Positions 52,547-62,310 of a stretch of DNA of 64,000 bases are shown here, one piece after another (within the stretch, counting starts at the first letter, position 1; the number at the start of each line of letters is the position of its first letter). This DNA is from RYN-230 sp963844695 (GTDB taxonomy: Bacteria; Actinomycetota; Actinomycetes; Streptosporangiales; Streptosporangiaceae). The stretch is from NCBI GenBank assembly GCA_963844695.1, contig CAWJPL010000035.1, forward strand, positions 372,001 to 436,000, given 5' to 3'. The notes beneath the pieces are model-generated. The model was not told where the DNA came from. It saw only the letters and a list, made by a program, of their open reading frames with translations, and did not search any database. The position numbers were made by a program, and so were the translations under genes.

Positions 52547-54058
52547 ATGCGCGCGCCGCAGCCCGGTCCCACCCCGGCCGGCACCGAACGACTCCCCGCG
52601 CACGTCCGGGTGGCCGTCGTCGGCGCCGGCTTCGGGGGGATCGGGGCGGGCATCCGGCTGCGGCAGGCGGGCCGGACCGACTTCGTCATCCTGGAGCGGG
52701 CCGACGCGGTCGGCGGGACCTGGCGCGACAACACCTATCCCGGCTGCGCCTGCGACGTCCCCTCGCACCTGTACTCGTTCTCGTTCGCCCCCAACCCGGA
52801 CTGGTCGCACGGCTTCTCCCGGCAGCCCGAGATCTGGGCGTACCTCGACGCTGTGACCGACCGGTACGGCATGCGGCCCTACATCCGGTTCGGCACCGAG
52901 CTGGCCGAGGCCCGCTGGGACAGCGGCCGGGCCCGCTGGCAGCTGCGGACGTCGCGCGGGGACATGACCGCCGACGTGGTCATCGCGGCGGCGGGCCCGC
53001 TGTCTGCGCCGTCCCTGCCGGACATCCCGGGGCTGGACACCTTCCCCGGCGAGGTCTTCCACTCGGCCCGCTGGGACCACCGGGCGGACCTGGCCGGGAA
53101 GCGGGTCGCGGTGGTCGGCACCGGGGCGTCGGCCATCCAGATCGTGCCCGCGATCCAGCCCGTGGCGGGGCGGCTGACCCTGTTCCAGCGCACTCCGGCC
53201 TGGGTCATGCCACGCCGCGACCGGCGGATCACCGGCGCCGAGAAATGGCTGTACCGGCAGGTCCCGCTGACTGAGCGGACGGTGCGCCTCGGGTTGCACG
53301 CCAGCCGGGAGATGCTGGCCGTGGGGTTCGTGAAGCGCCCGGGACTGCTCCGCGGGGCCCAGCGAATCGCGCTGCGGCACCTGGCCCGGTCGGTGCCGGA
53401 CCCGGACCTGCGGGCCCGGCTGACTCCCGGGTACGTGCTGGGCTGCAAACGGGTGCTGCTGTCCAACGACTACTATCCCGCGCTCACCCAGCCGAACACC
53501 GAGCTGGTCGCCGCGGGCCTGGCCAAGGTGGACGGGAGCACGCTCACCGCCCAGGACGGCACGGCCCGGGACGCTGACGTGATCGTCTTCGCGACCGGGT
53601 TCCACGTCATCGACATGCCGCTGGCCCGGCGGATCACCGGGTCGGGCGGCGTGACGCTGGCCCAGACCTGGGGCGAGGACATGCGGGCCCTGCGCGGCAC
53701 CACGGTCGCCGGCTTCCCCAACCTCTGCCTGCTGATCGGGCCGAACACCGGCCTGGGGCACAACTCGCTGATCCACATCATCGAGGCTCAGCTCGACTAC
53801 ATACTCGACTACCTGGCCGCGCTGGACCGGCTGGGTGCGGCCGCCCTGGACACCAGCCCCGAGGCCGAGCAGCGCTGGTGCGACGACATGCAGCGCCGGA
53901 TGGCGTCCACGGTGTGGGCCACCGGCGGCTGCAGGAGCTGGTACCTGAACTCCGCGGGCCGCAACCCGACGCTGTGGCCCGGCTCGGTCGGCGGGTTCCG
54001 CCGCGCGACCCGGCGGCTGGACCTAGCCGAGTATCGGGTCATCCCGGGTGTTCGTTAG
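52547..54058 (+). CDS. flavin-containing (Baeyer-Villiger type) monooxygenase
   Basis: 503 aa. Two Rossmann motifs: VVGAGFGGIGAGIRL for FAD and VVGTGASAIQIVPAI for NADPH. Between them is FPGEVFHSARWDH, which fits the BVMO fingerprint FxGxxxHxxxW. Further conserved parts: VGGTWRDNTYPGCACDVPSH and TPAWVMPR. The enzyme would oxidise ketones or other carbonyl compounds; substrate unknown. The 270 bases upstream hold no gene, and no obvious control site was found. Confidence 0.93.
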   Translation: MRAPQPGPTPAGTERLPAHVRVAVVGAGFGGIGAGIRLRQAGRTDFVILERADAVGGTWRDNTYPGCACDVPSHLYSFSFAPNPDWSHGFSRQPEIWAYLDAVTDRYGMRPYIRFGTELAEARWDSGRARWQLRTSRGDMTADVVIAAAGPLSAPSLPDIPGLDTFPGEVFHSARWDHRADLAGKRVAVVGTGASAIQIVPAIQPVAGRLTLFQRTPAWVMPRRDRRITGAEKWLYRQVPLTERTVRLGLHASREMLAVGFVKRPGLLRGAQRIALRHLARSVPDPDLRARLTPGYVLGCKRVLLSNDYYPALTQPNTELVAAGLAKVDGSTLTAQDGTARDADVIVFATGFHVIDMPLARRITGSGGVTLAQTWGEDMRALRGTTVAGFPNLCLLIGPNTGLGHNSLIHIIEAQLDYILDYLAALDRLGAAALDTSPEAEQRWCDDMQRRMASTVWATGGCRSWYLNSAGRNPTLWPGSVGGFRRATRRLDLAEYRVIPGVR

Positions 54059-54069
54059 GGAGCGAGAAT

Positions 54070-55140
54070 TCAGGCCACCAGCGGATGATCGCCAGCGGTG
54101 GCGAGCGTGGCGGCCGAGGTGCGCAGTGAGATGTCCAGGACGGGCTGGCGGCGGCGCGGGTCCATGACGTTGGCCCCCATCGCGGCCAGGTCCTCGGGGC
54201 CCGGGGTGAGCAGCGTGACCCGGGTGCCGCAGCCGCGCAGCGCGGCAGCCTCGCGCAGCAGCGACCGGGTGATCAGCCGCCGGACGCGGCGTTCCAGCCG
54301 CTCGGCGGCCCGGGTCGGCCGGCCGGGCACGAGGCTGGCCATGGGCGCGAGGACGTAGACCTCGTCCAGGCCGGCCTGGGCCAGGGACCGCAGCGACGTG
54401 GACGAGCGCACGCCGCCGTCCACGTAGCGGCGGCCGTCGATGACAGCCGGCTCGTACCAGCCCGGGATGGAGCAGGACGCGACGACGGCGTCGGCGAGCG
54501 GGACCCGCGGGGCGCCCGCCCGGCCGAACATCACCCGGTGCCCGGTGTCGAAGTCCACGGCGACGATCCAGGTCCGGCCGTCGGCCCAGGATCCGGGCGA
54601 CCAGTCCGCCGGGCCGCGGGCCCCGTCGCGCCGGCCCGCGAAGGTGTCCAGGGCCGCGACCATGGCGTGCAGGGCCTCATGCCGCCCGCGGCCGCGAGGC
54701 AGCCAGGCACTGGCCCCGACGCCGGGATGGACGGTGCGCGGGGCGCGCAACGTGGTGAGCATCAGCCGGGGTGAGCCGGCCCGCAGGTGGGGGCGCGGGG
54801 GATGCGGCCCCTCGTCCAGGTCACGCAGGCCGGCGGCGCGGAGCGCGGGCACCGGCTCGCCGCGTTGCAGGGCGGTCATCTCGTCCAGGGTGACCCCGCA
54901 GCGCAGGGCGGCGGCGAGCACGCTGCCCGCGCTGGTGCCGACGATCAGGTCAACGTCGCCGACCGGGACGGGCAGGCGTTGCTGCACGGCGTGCAGCGCC
55001 CCGGTCATCCAGGCCGCGCCCACCACCCCGCCGGACCCGAGCACCACCGCGACGCGCGGACTGGTCCGGGATCGGGCGGTCTCCCCCCGGCGGCTCCCGA
55101 TCCGGCGGCACCCGGCCCCTGATCCCCCCGCGGTGCTCAT
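54070..55140 (-). CDS. patatin-like phospholipase
   Basis: 356 aa. Oxyanion loop VVLGSGGVVGAAWMTGAL, nucleophile IVGTSAGSVLAA (G-x-S-x-G) and the catalytic Asp in YVDGGVRSSTSL form the Ser-Asp dyad. The middle section (residues 90-190) is Arg/Pro-rich and variable. An N-terminal tail of about 25 Ser/Arg-rich residues precedes the domain. Convergent with the monooxygenase. Confidence 0.92.
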   Translation of the reverse strand: MSTAGGSGAGCRRIGSRRGETARSRTSPRVAVVLGSGGVVGAAWMTGALHAVQQRLPVPVGDVDLIVGTSAGSVLAAALRCGVTLDEMTALQRGEPVPALRAAGLRDLDEGPHPPRPHLRAGSPRLMLTTLRAPRTVHPGVGASAWLPRGRGRHEALHAMVAALDTFAGRRDGARGPADWSPGSWADGRTWIVAVDFDTGHRVMFGRAGAPRVPLADAVVASCSIPGWYEPAVIDGRRYVDGGVRSSTSLRSLAQAGLDEVYVLAPMASLVPGRPTRAAERLERRVRRLITRSLLREAAALRGCGTRVTLLTPGPEDLAAMGANVMDPRRRQPVLDISLRTSAATLATAGDHPLVA

Positions 55141-55236
55141 CTCATCTCCCCGGCCGAACGCTCACCCGGCTGCCCCCGCAGCCAGGTTACTGTTCGGTAA
55201 AACTTAGGTATACCCGGTATGACCAGCGGATATCCC

Positions 55237-56194
55237 TCAGCGGGTGACCTGGCCGCCTGCGGCCGCGGCCGCGGCGCGGCCTGCACCGCCGAGCCATTCG
55301 CGGATCTCGGTCGCGCATACGCCGGGCGCTTCGAGCTGCGGTACATGACCTACGCCCGGGAGGACGACCAGCGACCAGGCCGGGTGGGCGCGGGCCGCCC
55401 TCCGGACCGCCTCGACCGGGACCAGCCGGTCGAGCAGGCCGTGCAGGACCAGCACCGGGCAGCGGACCGCGTCGATCGCGCGCCGGTAGGCGCGGCCGGT
55501 GACGTAGGCGGCCGCGGACACGACGGAGCGGGACGCCAGGGTGAACTCGCGGTCCGCCTCGGTGTAGCCGAACCGCCTGCGGGCCACCTCCACGTGCTGC
55601 TCCACCACGGCCGGGCTGATCCGCGACGGGTCGGCGCAGACCCCGGCCAGCACCCCGGCCACGAGTTCCTCCGGGGCGAACCGGCGGCGCCGGCTGATCA
55701 TCCGCTGGCCCAGCCCGGGGACCATGTTGACCAGGAACATCATCAGCACGGACGGGATCCGGCCGGACCGGCCCGAAGGGCACCACCGGGTCGAGCAGGA
55801 TCAGCCCGGCCACCGTGCGCGGCGCGGCGGCCGCCTCGCTGAGCGAGATCATCCCGCCCATCGAGTTGCCCATCAGGAGCACCGGGGAGCCGGCCACCTC
55901 CTGGATGAACCGGCTCAGCAGGGCGCGGTTGGAGGCCACGTCGACCCCCCGGCCCGCGGAGCGGGTGAAGCCGTGCCCGGCCAGGTCGGGGGCGAGCACC
56001 CGGTAGCGGTCGGTCAGCAGCGGCGCGAGCGCCGACCAGTTGACCGCGGCGCCCTCCAGGCCGTGCACGGCCACGATGACCGGGGCGTCCGCCGGGCCGC
56101 CGTAGTCGAGGTAGTGCACCGGCCCGCCGATGTCGGTCCAGCGTGATTCGCCGCCGAATCTGGGCGCCGGGGTAGCCCGGTGCGTCGCGGTCAC
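55237..56194 (-). pseudogene. alpha/beta hydrolase, one frameshift
   Basis: GTG 56194. The first half has VIVAVHGLEGAAVNW and the nucleophile elbow VLLMGNSMGGMISL. The second half (FLVNMVPGLGQRMISRRR, VLVLHGLLDRLVPVEA with Asp, LPGVGHVPQLEAP with His) is in another frame. The join lies at about 55757-55777; 958 nt in total fits one extra base. Starts 4 nt after the TetR stop, so the pair is an operon. Confidence 0.86.
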
Positions 56195-56198
56195 GCGT

Positions 56199-56957
56199 CT
56201 AGCCCTGTTCCGCCATGGCCTGGACGCCGCGGATGAACAGGTCGACGCCGAACTGGTAGTGGAAGTCCGGGTCGTCGCAGTCGGTCATCGGCTCGGCCGC
56301 CTCGACCAGGCACGGGTAGCGGTCCGGCGGCAGCATGGCCAGCCGGATCCGGTTGCGCCGCTGCTGCTCGGCGCGCTCCGCCTCGCTCAGCGACGGGCCG
56401 TACCCCGGCTCGCTCATGGCCAGCATCAGCGCGGTCCACAGCCCGTTGCGGGCGACCGCGCTGGCGTGGCGCGGATCGAAGCCGCCGCGGCTCAGCACTT
56501 CCAGGGTGACCTCGGTGGCCTCCAGCGCGGCCGGGCTCTGCTTCTCCCCCGACGCCAGCAACTGCGACGCGCTGGGGTGCTCGCGGAGCACCCGGACCAG
56601 CGAGTCCAGCAGGGTACGCAACTGCTCGGGCCAGGGCGCGGCCTCGTCCACGTCGGTGTCTATCTCGCTCCAGAACTGGTCGGACAGCCCGTTGAGGAGC
56701 TCGTCCTTGTTCCGGAAGTGCCAGTACAAGGCCATCGGGGTGACCCCGAGCTCCTGGGCCAGCCGCCGGATGGTCAGCGCGTCCAGGCCCTCGGCGTCGG
56801 CCAGGGCGATGGCCTGCCCGACCACGGCGCTCTTGCTCAGCCGGGGCCGCTGCGGGTCGGCCGGTCCTCCGGCCGGGTCGGCCGGCGCTCCGGCCGGGTC
56901 CGCCAACGCGGGCGGCGCGCTGGCCGGCGCCGTGTCTTGAGCAGGTCTGGTAGCCAT
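56199..56957 (-). CDS. TetR family regulator next to an MFS exporter
   Basis: 252 aa from ATG 56957. A Pro/Ala-rich N-terminal stretch of about 38 residues precedes the HTH SAVVGQAIALADAEGLDALT, then IRRLAQELGVTPMALYWHFR and NKDELLNGL. The ligand domain contains LWTALMLAMSEPGYGP. It is divergent from the EmrB/QacA-type transporter; the intergenic GTAC-rich stretch is the likely operator. Confidence 0.92.
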   Translation of the reverse strand: MATRPAQDTAPASAPPALADPAGAPADPAGGPADPQRPRLSKSAVVGQAIALADAEGLDALTIRRLAQELGVTPMALYWHFRNKDELLNGLSDQFWSEIDTDVDEAAPWPEQLRTLLDSLVRVLREHPSASQLLASGEKQSPAALEATEVTLEVLSRGGFDPRHASAVARNGLWTALMLAMSEPGYGPSLSEAERAEQQRRNRIRLAMLPPDRYPCLVEAAEPMTDCDDPDFHYQFGVDLFIRGVQAMAEQG

Positions 56958-56976
56958 CACTTGACAACTATACGCC

Positions 56977-57066
56977 GTACAAGTCATCCTGTCAGTACGA
57001 CATGTACGACGTATAGGAACGGCGTATGGGAACGATGTACATGATCGTCGTACAGGAGCAACGTAC
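56977..57066. promoter_or_regulatory. GTAC-rich operator region between TetR and MFS genes
   Basis: Six GTAC cores lie in 90 bp (56977, 56995, 57004, 57037, 57050 and 57063), most within GTACGAC or GTACA contexts. They span the divergent promoter of the regulator and the transporter. Repetition of half-sites suggests several TetR binding positions. Confidence 0.6.
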
Positions 57067-57095
57067 AGGAGTGTCGTCCCAAGAGGAGAGGACCC

Positions 57096-58574
57096 GTGTC
57101 CAGACGCTGGTGGGCATTGGTGGCGGTCGGCTTGGCCACCTTCATGACTTATCTCGACAACAACGTGACGAACGTCGCGATCCCGACCATCCAGCGCGAC
57201 CTGCACCTGTCGATCGCAGGCCTGGAGTGGGTGGTCAGCAGCTACATCCTGGTGTTCGCCGGGCTGCTGCTGGTCGGCGGCCGGCTGGCCGACGTGTACG
57301 GCCGGCGGCGGCTGTTCGTGATCGGGCTGTCGGTGTTCACGCTGGCCTCGCTCGGCGCGGGGCTGGCCGGCAGCGGCAGCGTGCTGATCGGCGCGCGGCT
57401 GCTGCAGGGCCTGGGCGCCGCCCTCATGGTGCCGACCACGCTGGCCATCATCGTGGCCACCTTCACCGACCCCCGTGAGCGGACCCGCGCGGTCGGCGCC
57501 TGGGCCGCGATCGGCGCGCTCGCCCTGGCCTTCGGCCCGCTCATCGGCGGCTTCATCAGCCAGCACCTGCACTGGGGCTGGATCTTCCTGATCAACGTCC
57601 CGATCGGCGTGATCACCATGGTCATCGCCCTGGCGTCCGTCCGCGAGTCGCGGGACACCTCCGCCGACCGCCACCTCGACGTGCCCGGGCTGGCCGCCTC
57701 CGCGGTCGCGCTGTTCTCCCTCACCTACGCGCTCATCGAGGGGCACGACAAGGGCTGGACGTCGGTGACCATCCTCGGCGCGCTGGCTCTCGCCGTCCTG
57801 GCGGGCGGGACGTTCGCGCTCATCGAGTCGCGCACCGAGCACCCGATGGTCGCGCTGTCACTGTTCCGCTCGCGGGCGTTCAGCGGCGGGATCGGCACCA
57901 TGATGCTGTGGGCGTTCGGCATCTTCGGCATCTACTTCTTCACCTCGCTCTACCTGCAGGGCGTGCTCGGCTTCTCGCCCACCAAGGCGGGCCTGGCCTT
58001 CGTGCCGATGGCGCTGTGCATGGCCGTGTTCGCCGGGCTGAGCGGGCCGGTGGCCGCCCGGGTCGGCGCGCACCGCACGGTGGCGTTCGGCCTGGTCCTG
58101 AACGCGGTCGGGCTGTACCTGTTCTGGCTGCTGGGCCGGGACGCCACGTTCGCCTCGCTGATGCCGGGCTTCGTGCTCTTCGGGGCGGGCTCTGGCTTGA
58201 TGAACGTGCCGCTGACCACCGCAGTGCTCGGCTCGATGCCGGCGGAGCGGTCCGGGATGGCCTCCGCGCTGCTCAACAACTCCCGGGAGGTCGCCGGGCT
58301 GCTCGGCATCACCGTGATCGGCGCGGTGCTCCGGTCGCGGCAGGGGGTCGCGCTGAACCACGGGGTGCTGCCCGCCAACGCCTTCCTGGACGGGTACCAC
58401 GCCGGGCTGGCCGTGACCATCGTGCTGGTCGCGGCCGGGGTGGTCCTGAGCTACCTGGCGCTGCGGCGGCTGCCCGCGCCGGCGGCGAGCCCGGCGCTGG
58501 TGCCGGGCACCCCGGACGCCGGGACCGAGGCCGGGCAGGCCAGCGGGCCGGAACTGGCTGGTACCCGGTCATAG
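57096..58574 (+). CDS. MFS drug exporter, DHA2 (EmrB/QacA) type
   Basis: 492 aa, GTG with GAGGAGAGG upstream. Fourteen hydrophobic helices are expected; motif A is GGRLADVYGRRRLFVIGL and motif C-like sequence is GLGAALMVPTTLAIIVATF. The transmembrane Asp in TYLDNNVTNVAIPTI is typical of the family. Divergent from the TetR gene, so it is probably drug-inducible. Confidence 0.95.
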   Translation: MSRRWWALVAVGLATFMTYLDNNVTNVAIPTIQRDLHLSIAGLEWVVSSYILVFAGLLLVGGRLADVYGRRRLFVIGLSVFTLASLGAGLAGSGSVLIGARLLQGLGAALMVPTTLAIIVATFTDPRERTRAVGAWAAIGALALAFGPLIGGFISQHLHWGWIFLINVPIGVITMVIALASVRESRDTSADRHLDVPGLAASAVALFSLTYALIEGHDKGWTSVTILGALALAVLAGGTFALIESRTEHPMVALSLFRSRAFSGGIGTMMLWAFGIFGIYFFTSLYLQGVLGFSPTKAGLAFVPMALCMAVFAGLSGPVAARVGAHRTVAFGLVLNAVGLYLFWLLGRDATFASLMPGFVLFGAGSGLMNVPLTTAVLGSMPAERSGMASALLNNSREVAGLLGITVIGAVLRSRQGVALNHGVLPANAFLDGYHAGLAVTIVLVAAGVVLSYLALRRLPAPAASPALVPGTPDAGTEAGQASGPELAGTRS

Positions 58575-59429
58575 ACCCCGGCTGAGACGGCTGGCGGCCT
58601 CGGCCTGCCAGCCGTCTCCCGGGCGGGCACTCTCGATCCACCAGGTGGCGCCGGCCGCGAGGTAGGCCGGCGCCACCAGGTCCACGTCGCCGGGCTCCCG
58701 CTCCAGTTCGGCCCACACCACCAGGTCGAAGCCCTCGGGCGTGCCCCGGGCGAACCAGGCCTGGTCCCGGACCGCGGCGATGTCCGCGGGGGTGGGCCCG
58801 ACCAGCGCCACCTCTCCTTGCGGGCTGACCGAGCGGCGCAGCGGCACCATCCCGTCCCAGCGGCAGGCCCGCCGGACCGGCCCGGCGGCGGGCAGCACCC
58901 CGCCGACCCAGACCGGGATGCGCGGCTGCTGCACCGGCACCGGGCTGAACCGGACCGGGTCCAGCGTGAAGTGCGTGCCCTGGTAGGAGAAGCGTTCCCC
59001 GGTCCACAGCCCGGCCAGCACCTCCAGGCCCTCATCCAGCCGTTCGGCGCGCTCCCGGTCCGCGGCCGGCTCGTGGAAGATGCCGAAGTCCCCGTAGGCC
59101 GGCGAGCCCAGGCCGACCCCGAGGATGACCCGCCCGCCGCTGAGCCGGTCCAGGGTGACGGTCTCCTTGGCCAGCTGCCAGGGCCGCCTGCGCGGCACCG
59201 GGGTGATCATGGTGCCGAGGCGTATCCGCGACGTCCGGGCGGCCACGACGGCCAGGATCTGCCAGGGGTCCAGGATCGGCGGCCCGGCCCCGGTGTCGCT
59301 GAACACGAGGTGATCCCAGAGGAAGAAGCCGTCGAAGCCAGCCCGTTCCGCGGCCACCCCGAGGCCGATGAGCTCGGCGGGGTCGGCGGCGAAGGGCGGG
59401 ACGGCCAGGGCCCGGCGCAGCGGGGTCAT
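58569..59429 (-). CDS. LLM class (F420-type) luciferase-like oxidoreductase
   Basis: 286 aa from ATG 59429. Conserved parts: GFDGFFLWDHLVF, RIRLGTMITPVPRRRPWQLA, KETVTLDRLSGGRVILGVGL, PVWVGGVLPAA. These fit TIM-barrel F420-dependent oxidoreductases. Starts 7 nt after the stop of the DapA-like gene. Its 3' end overlaps the convergent MFS gene by 6 nt. Confidence 0.9.
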   Translation of the reverse strand: MTPLRRALAVPPFAADPAELIGLGVAAERAGFDGFFLWDHLVFSDTGAGPPILDPWQILAVVAARTSRIRLGTMITPVPRRRPWQLAKETVTLDRLSGGRVILGVGLGSPAYGDFGIFHEPAADRERAERLDEGLEVLAGLWTGERFSYQGTHFTLDPVRFSPVPVQQPRIPVWVGGVLPAAGPVRRACRWDGMVPLRRSVSPQGEVALVGPTPADIAAVRDQAWFARGTPEGFDLVVWAELEREPGDVDLVAPAYLAAGATWWIESARPGDGWQAEAASRLSRGL

Positions 59430-59436
59430 CGAGGGC

Positions 59437-60180
59437 TCAGCAGATCCGGGAGACCGGCGATGTCCCGTCCGTCCCGGCGAGCATGCGCTTGAGCTGCGCC
59501 GGGCCGCCCGCGCGGACAGCCAGGTGCTGCGCCGCCAGGCCGCGCTGGGCCGCGGCGTCCCCGCCCCAGGCGCGGACGCAGGCCTCGGGGGCCAGGTTGG
59601 CCAGGGCCAGCAAGGCACCCGCCGCGCCCATCGGGCCGGCCAGGGCCAGGTAGCCGGATGAGCCCGCGAAGGTGTCGCCCGGGTACCGGGCCAGCTCGTC
59701 CAGCAGCCGGTCCGGGCTTCCGGAGGAGTCCTTGACCCCGCTCACCGGGAGTCCGGCCAGGGCGTCCACCGGGATGTCGGCGCAGGCGATGAAGGGGTTG
59801 TGGTACGCGAGCACCGGGCGCCCGGCGGCGGCCTCGCCGATCGCCGCGAAATAGCCACCCAGGTCCGCGCAGCGGGGCGGGCACCAGGTCAGCACGGCGT
59901 CGGCCCCCGCGGTCACCGCGGCCCGGGTCAGCGCGTCCGCCTGGCGCAGCGACGGGGCCCCGGTCCCGGCGATCACCGGAACCGGGTCCGGGACGGCGGC
60001 CCGCACGGCTTCGATCAGCGCGGTACGCTCCGCGCCGGTCAGGCTGCCAGCCTCCCCGGTGGTGCCGTTGACCAGCACCGCCGCCATGCCCCGCCCGGCC
60101 AGGCCGGCCGCCAGCTTGCCGGTCGAGACCGCGTCGACCTCGCCGCTGGCGTCGAACAGGGTGACCAGTGCGACGCCCAC
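59437..60180 (-). CDS. DapA-like aldolase (dihydrodipicolinate synthase family)
   Basis: 247 aa if started at GTG 60180. The TIM-barrel class I aldolase motifs are present: VNGTTGEAGSLT, LAYHNPF with the Tyr, and the Schiff-base Lys in VSGVKDSSGSPDRL. Many family members split 2-keto-3-deoxy acids rather than make dihydrodipicolinate. The N-terminus looks short; ATG 60284 or 60269 (MAAPEPGTPAAPNPG) lies upstream in another frame, separated by a CCCGGGTG-rich slippery stretch, so a frameshift is possible. The same-strand LLM gene follows after 7 nt. Confidence 0.83.
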   Translation of the reverse strand: MGVALVTLFDASGEVDAVSTGKLAAGLAGRGMAAVLVNGTTGEAGSLTGAERTALIEAVRAAVPDPVPVIAGTGAPSLRQADALTRAAVTAGADAVLTWCPPRCADLGGYFAAIGEAAAGRPVLAYHNPFIACADIPVDALAGLPVSGVKDSSGSPDRLLDELARYPGDTFAGSSGYLALAGPMGAAGALLALANLAPEACVRAWGGDAAAQRGLAAQHLAVRAGGPAQLKRMLAGTDGTSPVSRIC

Positions 60181-60484
60181 GCCGCGGAACAGGGTGCCCG
60201 GGTGGGGGTGCCCGGGTGCGGGCGGCCCGGGTTCGGTGCCGCCGGTGTGCCGGGCTCGGGTGCCGCCATGCTCGCTGCCGCCATCGTCCGCCTCATTCCG
60301 GGCCGTACCGCTGGGTGCCTCCAGGCTACGTGCGCACCCTTCTCCCGGCGAGGGGCCTCCCGTCTCCTGGCGAGGGCCGCCGGCGAGGGCCACCCGGCGA
60401 CGGCCGGCCTGGGCGGGTGGTCCGGGACGCGGTCTACGGTGGGGGGATGGCGACGGCACGGCCACAGGGATGGTGAGCGCAGAC
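60181..60484. other. 304-base divergent intergenic region
   Basis: Lies between the DapA-like gene and the Gfo/Idh/MocA gene. It contains a CCCGGGTG-type low-complexity run near 60195-60235 (maybe the lost start of the DapA-like gene) and a 60335-60400 stretch with repeats of GGCGAGGGCC type. No clear operator was found. Confidence 0.6.
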
Positions 60485-61501
60485 ATGCCAGGAACTGGCC
60501 AGGTGCGGTGGGGCGTCATCGGCACGGCACGCATCGCCCGCACCGCATTCCTGCCCGCGGTGGCGGCGGCCCGCGGCGGCGTGGTCACCACCGTGGCCGG
60601 CCGGGACCTGGACCGGGCCCGCCAGTACGCGGCCGAGAACGGCATCGGCCGGGCGGTCCAGGGCTACCAGGCCCTGCTGGACGACCCGGACGTGGACGCG
60701 GTGTACATCCCGCTGCCCAACGCGCTGCACGCGGAATGGACGGCCCGGGCCCTGCGGGCCGGTAAGGCAGTGCTCTGCGAGAAGCCGCTCTGCGGCAGCC
60801 TGGCCGAGACCGAGCAGGTCCTCGCGGTGGCCCGGGAGACCGGGACCCCGCTGTGGGAAGCCTTCGTGTTCCCGTTCCACGAGCAGATGGCGAAGATCCG
60901 CGGGCTGCTCGCCGACGGCGCCATCGGGGAACTGCGCGAGATCCAGGCCAACTTCGCCTTCGTGCTGGACCACCCGGACGACTTCCGGCTGCGCCACGGG
61001 ATGGCCGGCGGCGCCCTCAACGACATCGGCTGCTACCCGGTCCGGCTGGCCGTGGAGTTGTTCGCCGGCGAGCTGGAGTCGGCCTGGGCCACCGCGACGC
61101 TCGGCGGGGACGGGGTGGACGTGGACCTGGACGGCAGCGTGGGCTACTCCGGTCACCAGCGGCTCACGGTGTCCTGCAGCTTCCTGCGCAGCGGCGACCG
61201 GTTCACCCGGCTGGTCGGCACCGCCGGGCAGATCCACCTCACCGACCCCTACCACCCCGGGCCGGACGACTCGTTCACCCTGTTCGAGGAGAGCAAGGAG
61301 CCGCGGGGCTTCGCCTCGGCCGACGAGGTGCCGTCGTTTACCGCCGCGATCGGCCACATCCAGCGGGTCGTCCAGGGCCAGGAGGCGCCCCGGCACCTCG
61401 CGGTGGACAACTCGCTGGCCACCGCCCGGGCCCTGCACGCGCTGCACGAGGCCGTGGCGCAGGATCAGTGCGCGGATCAGGATCAGCCGGACACGGAGTA
61501 G
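60485..61501 (+). CDS. Gfo/Idh/MocA family oxidoreductase
   Basis: 338 aa from ATG 60485; ATG 60470 in frame is an alternative. Rossmann start VRWGVIGTARIARTAFLPAV, the conserved EKPLC with the catalytic Lys, and the GGALNDIGCYPVRLAVELF motif with Asp and Tyr. NAD(P)-dependent dehydrogenase acting on a sugar or polyol. Divergent from the DapA-like and LLM genes; with the dehydratase at 63181 it hints at a sugar-acid pathway. Confidence 0.93.
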   Translation: MPGTGQVRWGVIGTARIARTAFLPAVAAARGGVVTTVAGRDLDRARQYAAENGIGRAVQGYQALLDDPDVDAVYIPLPNALHAEWTARALRAGKAVLCEKPLCGSLAETEQVLAVARETGTPLWEAFVFPFHEQMAKIRGLLADGAIGELREIQANFAFVLDHPDDFRLRHGMAGGALNDIGCYPVRLAVELFAGELESAWATATLGGDGVDVDLDGSVGYSGHQRLTVSCSFLRSGDRFTRLVGTAGQIHLTDPYHPGPDDSFTLFEESKEPRGFASADEVPSFTAAIGHIQRVVQGQEAPRHLAVDNSLATARALHALHEAVAQDQCADQDQPDTE

Positions 61502-61532
61502 GCCGGGTGGGCCGCCCGCGGCGGGATCCGGG

Positions 61533-61913
61533 ATGACCAGCGACCAGGCCAGCGGCCTGCCGCCCGGCGCGGCGGCGGCGATCCGCGACGCGCTGGCCGC
61601 CGAGCGGCAGCAGACCCTGGACCGGATCACCGCCGTCAGCCGCGAGTTCGACGGCATCGTCGAGTCGTCCGCGGGGGTCGCCACCGACGACGAGCACGAC
61701 CCCGAGGGCGCCACCATCGCGTTCGAGCGAGCCCAGCTGGCCGCCCTGCTCGACCAGGCCCGCCGGCACCTGGCCGAACTGGACGACGCCCGGGACCGGC
61801 TCCGGCAGGGCCGCTACGGCCGGTGTGAACGATGCGGCCGGCCGATCGGCGCCGAACGGCTCGCGGCCCGCCCCGCCGCCCGCACCTGCATCACCTGCGC
61901 CTCGGCCGGCTGA
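61533..61913 (+). CDS. DksA/TraR-type zinc-finger protein
   Basis: 126 aa. A coiled-coil-like N-terminal part (RDALAAERQQTLDRITAVSR, LAALLDQARRHLAELDDARD) and a C4 zinc finger (RCERCGRPIGAERL, then TCITCAS) match DksA-like proteins. DksA relatives bind RNA polymerase in the stringent response; actinobacterial versions lack full characterisation. Confidence 0.93.
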   Translation: MTSDQASGLPPGAAAAIRDALAAERQQTLDRITAVSREFDGIVESSAGVATDDEHDPEGATIAFERAQLAALLDQARRHLAELDDARDRLRQGRYGRCERCGRPIGAERLAARPAARTCITCASAG

Positions 61914-61938
61914 TCCAGCTGGGAGCTCACCGGATGCG

Positions 61939-62310
61939 TCAGCAAGCCACCAGACGACTGGGTGCTCGCCGAGGCCCGCCGGGGGATCTACGGCCAGCAC
62001 GACCAGGGCCTTGCGGAGTCTCTCCAGGGCCGGCCTGGTGCGCGGCGAACCGCGCATGGTGGCAGTACACAACCCCGAGATGATCCGGAACGAGGACCGC
62101 TGCCGCGCTGAAGGTACTGACGTCCTCGGTGACCACGACGCGCCCCTCCGCCACAGCAGCCTCGAGCACGCGCTGGTCATCGACGCCACGGAGGCCTGGC
62201 CGATGCGCCGTTAACGCGACGGCCTCAACCCCGTCGGCGGCTAGGTCCTCGGCAAGCCAGCCCGGATAGTGCTCATCCAGCAGGAACCGGATCTGGGCGC
62301 GCTCAGGCAT
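61939..62310 (-). CDS. DUF5615 PIN-like toxin
   Basis: 123 aa. The PIN-like/Mut7-C fold is indicated by IRFLLDEHYPGWLAEDLAAD, then DDQRVLEAAVAEGRVVVTED with acidic residues in the expected places (LLDEH, VVTEDV). C-terminal region Arg/Pro-rich. It overlaps the DUF433-like gene upstream by 8 nt, which is the standard toxin-antitoxin order. Confidence 0.86.
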   Translation of the reverse strand: MPERAQIRFLLDEHYPGWLAEDLAADGVEAVALTAHRPGLRGVDDQRVLEAAVAEGRVVVTEDVSTFSAAAVLVPDHLGVVYCHHARFAAHQAGPGETPQGPGRAGRRSPGGPRRAPSRLVAC